Shown one piece after another: positions 42,843-48,345 of a DNA stretch of 48,345 nucleotides (the stretch's first letter is position 1; every line of letters begins with the position of its first letter). The notes under the pieces were generated by a model, which saw only the letters and a program-made list of their open reading frames with translations, was not told the origin of the DNA and searched no databases. The stretch comes from Cylindrodendrum hubeiense. Taxonomy: Eukaryota > Ascomycota > Sordariomycetes > Hypocreales > Nectriaceae. The DNA lies in contig JAANBB010000316.1 of the NCBI GenBank assembly GCA_014621425.1, positions 1-48,345 on the forward strand. The letters run 5' to 3'. The position numbers and the translations under genes are program-made.

Positions 42843-43631
42843 TTATGGTCCCTCGCCATTCGGTTGACCCACGCGATCTCCTCCCAGGAGCGGCTCTTCC
42901 TCTGCACGATTCCGCCTCAAAACGGACCACCAGCGACGTCCGAGGAGTCGCCACCACCCCGGATGCTCCTTGTTGTAACGGCGAAGTCGACGGATGCCGA
43001 GCACCAGGCCAAGGACTAGCCCCACAAACGCCAACGTAGACGCAATTGTCACGATCGTCGTGAGAGTTGTAATGGTTGACACGTGGCATCCCAGCGGCCT
43101 CGTGCGTATCTCCCACCGCTCATCCTTGTGTGGGCATATACTCCCATCATACGCCGGCGCCAGCGCCGGAATGAAGTGTGAATTGGGAACACAGGACCAG
43201 GTCTAGAATATGTGTGAGCACCCCGATATCACTTTAATTGGCACAACATATGAGGAAGGGGTGACATACATATGGACACCAGCTACACCGCGCAGTATCG
43301 AGACAGCCATCGCAATTCTGATGCTTCCAGCATCGCTGGAAATTGCCGTGCTGGTCATCGGCGACAGTGAAATTAGCCCGGAAAGCCGCGATGTCGGTAG
43401 CGGAGAAGTCTTGGGGGTCCATAACCACCAGCAAGGCTATTCCTTCAAGCAGAGGTAATATTGCGACTGCTCACAGGTGAGATGGGGCAAGGCGATGGAG
43501 GTTATCGGTGTGGATGTTGTTGATGGCGTCGTCACTACCGATGTGAGAGAGAGGTTGGCGATGGGCTGTGCAGTTGGCCGCGTACGGCATCCCAACAGCT
43601 TACCCCACCTCCGCATTCCCTGTTTGTCCAT
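42843..43631 (-). CDS. PSI-domain single-pass membrane protein
   Basis: Minus-strand exons 43631-43604, 43466-43270 and 43202-42843 join to 194 residues. The N-terminus MDKQGMRRWVAILPLL is a signal-peptide-like start with a hydrophobic core up to about residue 25. A Cys-rich PSI-type domain follows at about 55-115. Its cysteines are spaced as in C-x5-C-x2-C-x5-C-x2-C, and it includes DGCLDTARCSWCPY, then WSCVPNS and ICPHKDERWE. A membrane span (about 120-145, TIVTIASTLAFVGLVLGLVL) is followed by a basic cytosolic tail. The tail contains EEEPLL, a dileucine-type sorting motif. Similar PSI membrane proteins of unknown role occur in related fungi. An alternative upstream ATG at 43664 is in frame. 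The first exon junction is the least certain part. Confidence 0.78.
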
Positions 43632-43886
43632 TGCGACACATAAAGAGCTCCAGGCCAGCAACATGCCGAATAAATCATGACCCGGGGATTGGCTTTCAAT
43701 TTATTTCCCTAAAATTTGGCTCTGTGATTTATGTTGATACAGCGACACCGGCCGAGAGCCATGCACCGTCCATTAGTAATACACCATGTTCTAGGAACAG
43801 GGACGTCAAGTATACAAAGTCTTCGTCTAACAATACATGTCAACAACCCGCGACAGGTGTGCGTCGCAGTCAAGCATCAACAATGA

Positions 43887-46256
43887 TCAAGGCGATGCCA
43901 TTGCCGCTCTTCGTATCTCTCGAGACCGTCGGACCCTATGCTTCACCTTTTTCATTTCGGCCCTTCTCTTCGCCCGCTGCTCCTTCATGTTCGTAGTTGG
44001 CCTATCCCCTAGGTTCTCAAAGGGCATCAAGTCAACCAGGAACCGTCGAATGTGTAACCCCGTCTTCTGGCGGATTAAGGCATCAACGCGTTCATCGCAA
44101 GCCGCGGATGCAGCAATATGCAGTCCCTTCAACACATCACGATCCATGGCCTCGCCATCACAGTCCTCCCAGTTAGTAGAGTGTAAACTTCCCTTGATCG
44201 ATGACATTCTCTGAGGGATGTTTGGTCGGACAGGGATTTGACTCGGATATCCTCGAGCACGGAGCGTAACACGTGCAGGAGACGCTGGGGGTTCGGGTCG
44301 GTAGTTATGCGTTCCACACAATGATTCTATCGCTTCCTCGCTTCTTTCGTCCTCGGCTGGCCCTTGTAGCGTGGGTTCAGTAACCGGTTCAATGCCAGGA
44401 GCACTCCCAATTTCCTGCCGCGGTGTTGATGGTAGATCTGGCAAAGGCTTTTGGTACGCCTTCACTTTTTGCAAATATTTAGTCATGTCGTAAGTAGGCA
44501 CACTCTGGTACCGTTGCGGAGAAGGGCAAGCTGGCTTCTGACGATTCAAATGTTTCGACTGAGCTATTCGAGATTTGGCATTTGGCGTGATAGTTATCTT
44601 GACTGGCCGAGTTCGCTGTCTTTGAATGCTGCGTCTCTCAACTGAACGGTTGCCCCGAAGTGATGCAGGATCGGAACCCTGCTAAGGTAGTGTCATCGAC
44701 TGTCGACGAAGGCCAGTCACTGGGGTTGACTGCCTTGGTCCAGACAATTTCGGGGCGGGACGCTCTCTTCTTGATCCCACTCGATCAGCTCGGTCCGCTA
44801 CATGACCGGCTTTGGTACGAAAGCCATGATGATGGTGTGGATAAATGATGTGCGGGAGAGGTAGCTTTCCCCACTCCGGAACAGAAGCTCTAGTAGGAAG
44901 CTTGGGCATCTTCGATGTCGCAGGTTCAGATGCATGAATCCGCGATGGCGATTTCTGTAGAAGCTGTAGGCACCCCCAATCCGTAGATTCATGCTGATTC
45001 GGGATGCAAGGGAGGCATTTGGATTTGGATGCTTTGTTGGGTAAGGGCTTCGGGAGCATGCGAGGGACCACTTCGTCCATCATCGCATATCTCCATTCAT
45101 CCTTATTATTTGGTGCAGTGAACGAAATCTCCGTGTTTGAGCTGGGGCAGCAGCCATCATTCCCATCTAGTTGGCTCAGGTGAGCCTCCTTGACGGAAAT
45201 CTTGGGAAGTTCTGGTGATCGAGTGGCTCGAAGCGCGCTGGCCTTGGTAGGATAAGGATGGGGCTTTGCTTGATCCTTGGACGTCACAGCCAGGCCGGCA
45301 GCCTTGAACTCGGACCTAAATGGGACAAGAGCAGATACTGTGCGGAGAGTTGCACCTGACCTTGTTGGTGTTGGTGTGAAGATGGGCACTTTACCCCTCG
45401 CTCCAGTGTGTTCAGCGTATCGTTGGAGTTCCCGTGTGAAGCGATCCAAGGCTTCTCGCTGGCTTGAAGTTCTGGAAGAGTTGCGATAAGATTCAGGGGA
45501 CTGTTCTTCTGAGACCTGAGGGAGATGCTGGCCAGATGTTGGCTCGTTCGTGACGGACAACATTTGGAGTTGTTGAGCAACATTACGCGCGATTGCTTCT
45601 ACGAGCAGGCCGTCGACCCTGGATTGTCGTAAGGCATCTGTAACTCTGCTTGGAGCATCGCATATCGGTTCATGAGAAGGACGCTGTAAGGGTTTCTGGG
45701 TAACAGTTGTTTCACAAGGAAGATGCCTCTTTGACAGATCCAGGGGGGACTTCGGTGTGATTGTCGAGATTCCACTCTGCCCGTCAAAATTGGCCGTGCT
45801 GTTCGCCTCGTCGCAATGCCCGGATTCAGGTATTGCCGGCAGCTCGAGGCTTTGAAGAGAAACATCAAAGGGGCCCGCGCTGGAAACAGGTACAGAGCGA
45901 TCGAGATGCTCATTTTCACAAGTTTCAAGATCCGAGATTGCTTCGCTAGGTTCATGGCGGTCTTGCAGGTGGCATGTGCGGCTTGTTGCCTCGTTGGTGG
46001 TGCTAGGGGTGCTTTTGATGTTGTCCAGGAGGACAGGGTAGGGGGTCATAATGTTAGAAGGTTGTTGTTGGGAGCCGGATTCGCTTCGAGTGTGTTTCCT
46101 TGAGTGCTTTGCACGGGAAGGACGTCGAGATAAAACGACCACACGCGAGCGGGATCGGATTCTTTCGAAAGACGGAACCCGATGGCCAGTGTATGCTTGG
46201 GGTTTTGGTTGGGATATACCAGTATGCGGGTTCGAGATAGATGCTGGCGTAGCCAT
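43887..46256 (-). CDS. Unrecognised Ser/Pro-rich protein, frame interrupted by one TAG
   Basis: One minus-strand frame is open from ATG 46256 to the stop at 43887, 790 codons, except for a single TAG at 44682-44684 (codon 525). The first part is Ser/Pro/Thr/Arg-rich and disordered. It has one helical stretch near residues 218-237 (LLVEAIARNVAQQLQMLS) and PLPHIIYPHHHHGF near its end. The second part ends in a more structured block: LKGLHIAASAACDERVDALI, then RQKTGLHIRRFLVDL, then a Lys/Arg-rich helix. No family is recognised. The simplest reading is a short intron of length 3n removing the TAG. The bases before it (a CGATGACAC branch-like motif, then TTAGCAG) look like a 3' splice site, and donors GTGACT, GTGGGA or GTAGCG lie upstream. 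The alternatives are two genes, readthrough or a nonsense mutation. Confidence 0.65.
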
Positions 46257-46553
46257 CTTGGTAAAGGCGGCGAGGTAAGGGTTTCAAAGGGAATTATTCA
46301 AAGAGCGCAAGAGGTGTAGCAGTAGCGGAATCTATGGAGGTTAGAGCCATGGACAAGATTGGCTCTGGGAGAAGTTGAAAAGAGTTGAAGAGTTGGCAGA
46401 CTTGGAGGAGTGAGGTGGATGGGTTGGGGGTTGTCCGCCCCAGATTGTCCTCCCCAAGGGGGAGCTCAGGGAGGGCCAAGCGCAGGATTGAGAAGGGCAT
46501 GGTGACGACTTCCATGGCTCCTGCTGGGCCGGTGGCTACGGAGGCAGTTTCGA

Positions 46554-46920
46554 TTACGGTGTAATGTCTTTGATGCCGGGGGATGAGTACACATCCAGTT
46601 GGCGGCGGCCCTTGCGCAGGAGGAACTCAATGGCAGCAAAGTCGCGCTTGTCGATGCTCAGATTCCGCACAAACTCTGTCCTGCGGGTTGGCTTAGCTAC
46701 GGGACGTGCAAACCAGGGGCATTGCGATGTGGAGGATGCGGCGCGGCGTACCTGGCGAAGTTCTCAAAGTGTGGCCTGCTGGCCTGGCGACGTGTCAATG
46801 ACAAGTCTGAGGCGGGCTGGAGAGGTAGTTACAGCCACCTACCTGCGGTTTCTTGCGGCTCTCACGAAGGCAGTGGCGGTAGAGGGCCAGGACCTCCTTC
46901 TGCAACCCTGAAAGACGCAT
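46554..46920 (-). CDS. SDH6: Succinate dehydrogenase assembly factor 1 (SDHAF1/Sdh6), LYR protein
   Basis: Minus-strand exons 46920-46843, 46783-46752 and 46680-46554 join to 78 residues. The factor acts in the mitochondrial matrix and helps insert iron-sulfur clusters into the SDH iron-sulfur subunit. The start MRLSGLQKEVLALYRHCLR has the LYR motif at residues 13-15. The middle HFENFARTEFVRNLSIDKRD and the block IEFLLRKGRRQLDVYSSPG match the conserved C-terminal part of the family, which reads IEYLYRRGRRQL-like in other species. The length fits (about 80). The introns have GT-AG ends with branch-like TTGAC and GCTAA motifs. The 32-nt middle exon hides the gene from simple frame searches. It lies in tandem upstream of the unrecognised gene. 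Confidence 0.92.
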
Positions 46921-48345
46921 CGTTGCGGGTGGATGTGTTTACGCGCGAGGGTCGTGGGACTTGGACTGAAACGAGGTGCAGTTGTGACTGGAGCGTTCTG
47001 TGAAAATGTATTTTTGGAGTTGTGAGCGCTGCGTGGTGGAGCTCGGTCCTTCGGCGTCCAGAGGTTGACCGAGGATGGATAATCCAATCAACGCCAACTC
47101 GCCCGGAAGATGAAAACGTCAATGTGTACTCGTCACCTGCTGGCTCTTAGTTGGGGGTAGCATTTAACGATGAAAAGGCCGGGAATTTCTCCATCGTCAC
47201 GAGGCAGCTAACTGCCTGGTGGTTGAGCCGTCTATGATCCGTAGAGAGCCCATCGCCCGCGATGCGGCGGCCGGCGTGGCTCCGTGTCTGGGGCTGTGGG
47301 AGGGCCCGAGCTTCAAGGCTGATAGCTAGGTGCCTATGAGTCGATGAGTAGCGGCCTTGCGGGTGTCATCGACGTCATCCCGTGGCTACTCCGTAGTCTG
47401 TACAGAGAGGGTAGATACCTACCTACCTACCTCTAGGTATGTATGCTCAAGGGGAAACTAAACGATGGGCCAGCTCTCTTTGACGCAAACCACAAATGGG
47501 CTAAGCAACCAATAATATCATCCATAACGACCTTGTCCTGGGTGCAACGTGGAATTCGCCGATGGGTGTCCTCCCGATACCCGAAGACCAATTGACGGCG
47601 GAAACAGGCCGCCATGGCCGATGCAGCAGTGCGCCAGTGCAGCAGTGCGCTCCAGTGCATCAGTGCGCCAGTGGGGGATGGATCGCTCCACTGTGCAGAC
47701 GCCCGACCTAGCGCGGCGCAGACCCCTGCCGCTACAGATACACGCCCCTGTAATGGGCTGGAATGGATGCCCGTGTTACGGAGCACTGTTCATGATTACT
47801 GCAGAGCTCCAAGAGCAACCACATCGCCTTGCAGGGTGGGTTGAGTTTGAACCGAGTTCTTCCAGTTCGCCCTAGCGCCAACGTGCGGCGGATCGCTATT
47901 GATAGCACCCGCCCAGCCTGAGGGGGAACAGCACCGCAATCAGTAAGTGGATGCCTGCACAGCTAGGATAGAAGGATTCAATGTTTACTTGCGTACGCAG
48001 TGCAGTCAATAATACCCTTGGCCGCCATTATCGATCCATCGTCGAATCCTTCCCGTCACTTGCACAGTAGTCTCTCCCCTTGTCTTGTCCCAGTGTTCTC
48101 GCACCAAGGGACCCATCCCCTCAATCTCCGTTTCTGTGTCACTCCCCGGGGCTCCCCAATGTAAGAGGCATCTAATCTAGGTATCCAGCTCCAACGAACT
48201 ATTGCCAGCACAGCCATGGTCCTTTTTCCGCTTTCCACTCCTGGCCTTATCCGTCCCAACTCGGCGTGTCTCATCGCCCCCCTTCTCCCCTTTCTCCCCT
48301 TCTCCTCCTCCCCGGGGCTCCCCTCCCATCTCCATCCAGAGCCGG
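46921..48345. other. Gene-free right end of the window
   Basis: No gene is supported. The first part is the promoter of the SDHAF1 gene. A TACC repeat lies at 47415-47432 and a CAGTGCGCCAGTG repeat at 47622-47674. The last 100 bases are strongly C/T-rich on the plus strand, as in fungal promoters, and may lead into a gene beyond the window. Confidence 0.5.
47622..47674. repeat. Imperfect repeat of GCAGCAGTGCGCCAGT
   Basis: Three to four imperfect copies of a unit of about 15 bases containing CAGTGCGC follow each other. It is a short minisatellite in non-coding DNA. Confidence 0.7.

Overview
The window comes from a filamentous ascomycete, most likely Sordariomycetes and probably Hypocreales. 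I base this on the dense, GC-rich, intron-containing genes, whose introns are mostly 43-170 nt with GTRAGT-like donors and CTAAC/CTGAC-like branch sites. It also rests on fungal-type families: a CreB deubiquitinase, a Ras-association/LRR/PP2C/cyclase adenylate cyclase, a fungal oligo-1,6-glucosidase and an Rtc4 protein. No assignment below species-group level is possible by eye.

Layout. 1-2693: C/T-rich leader and simple repeats. 2694-3976 (+): NAD-binding epimerase-like protein. 5878-6606 (+): small calycin-like protein. 7086-7723 (-): CBS-pair protein. 8694-9993 (+): mitochondrial phosphate carrier. 9994-17659 is gene-poor and holds a broken homocitrate synthase copy (about 11088-11788) in locally AT-richer DNA, followed by repeat-rich DNA. 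17660-20150 (+): creB-type deubiquitinase. 20864-21394 (-): YOS1, assembled here from five small exons including an 8-nt one. 21847-23651 (+): ALG12. 24337-31213 (-): adenylate cyclase, 2171 residues. 31214-35024: long gene-free stretch. 35025-36992 (+): GH13 alpha-glucosidase. 37209-38880 (-): Rtc4 family. 39533-40911 (+): dynactin p50. 41365-41738 (+): ribosomal protein eS28. 42433-42723 (+): molybdopterin synthase small subunit. 42843-43631 (-): PSI-domain membrane protein. 43887-46256 (-): unknown protein whose single frame is interrupted by one TAG. 46554-46920 (-): SDHAF1/Sdh6 LYR protein. The rest is gene-free.

The genes are mostly unrelated housekeeping functions on both strands, as expected in a fungal chromosome, with no operon or secondary-metabolite cluster. 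Several touch secretory-pathway work (YOS1, ALG12) and mitochondrial work (phosphate carrier, SDHAF1). CreB, adenylate cyclase and the alpha-glucosidase all bear on glucose sensing or use and lie within about 20 kb, which may be chance.

Exon boundaries were set by hand from splice motifs, reading-frame phase and family resemblance. Each joined model closes in frame with a total length divisible by three. I see no convincing previously undescribed system. The items most worth checking are the microexons in YOS1 and creB, the homocitrate synthase relic, and the interrupted 790-codon frame.
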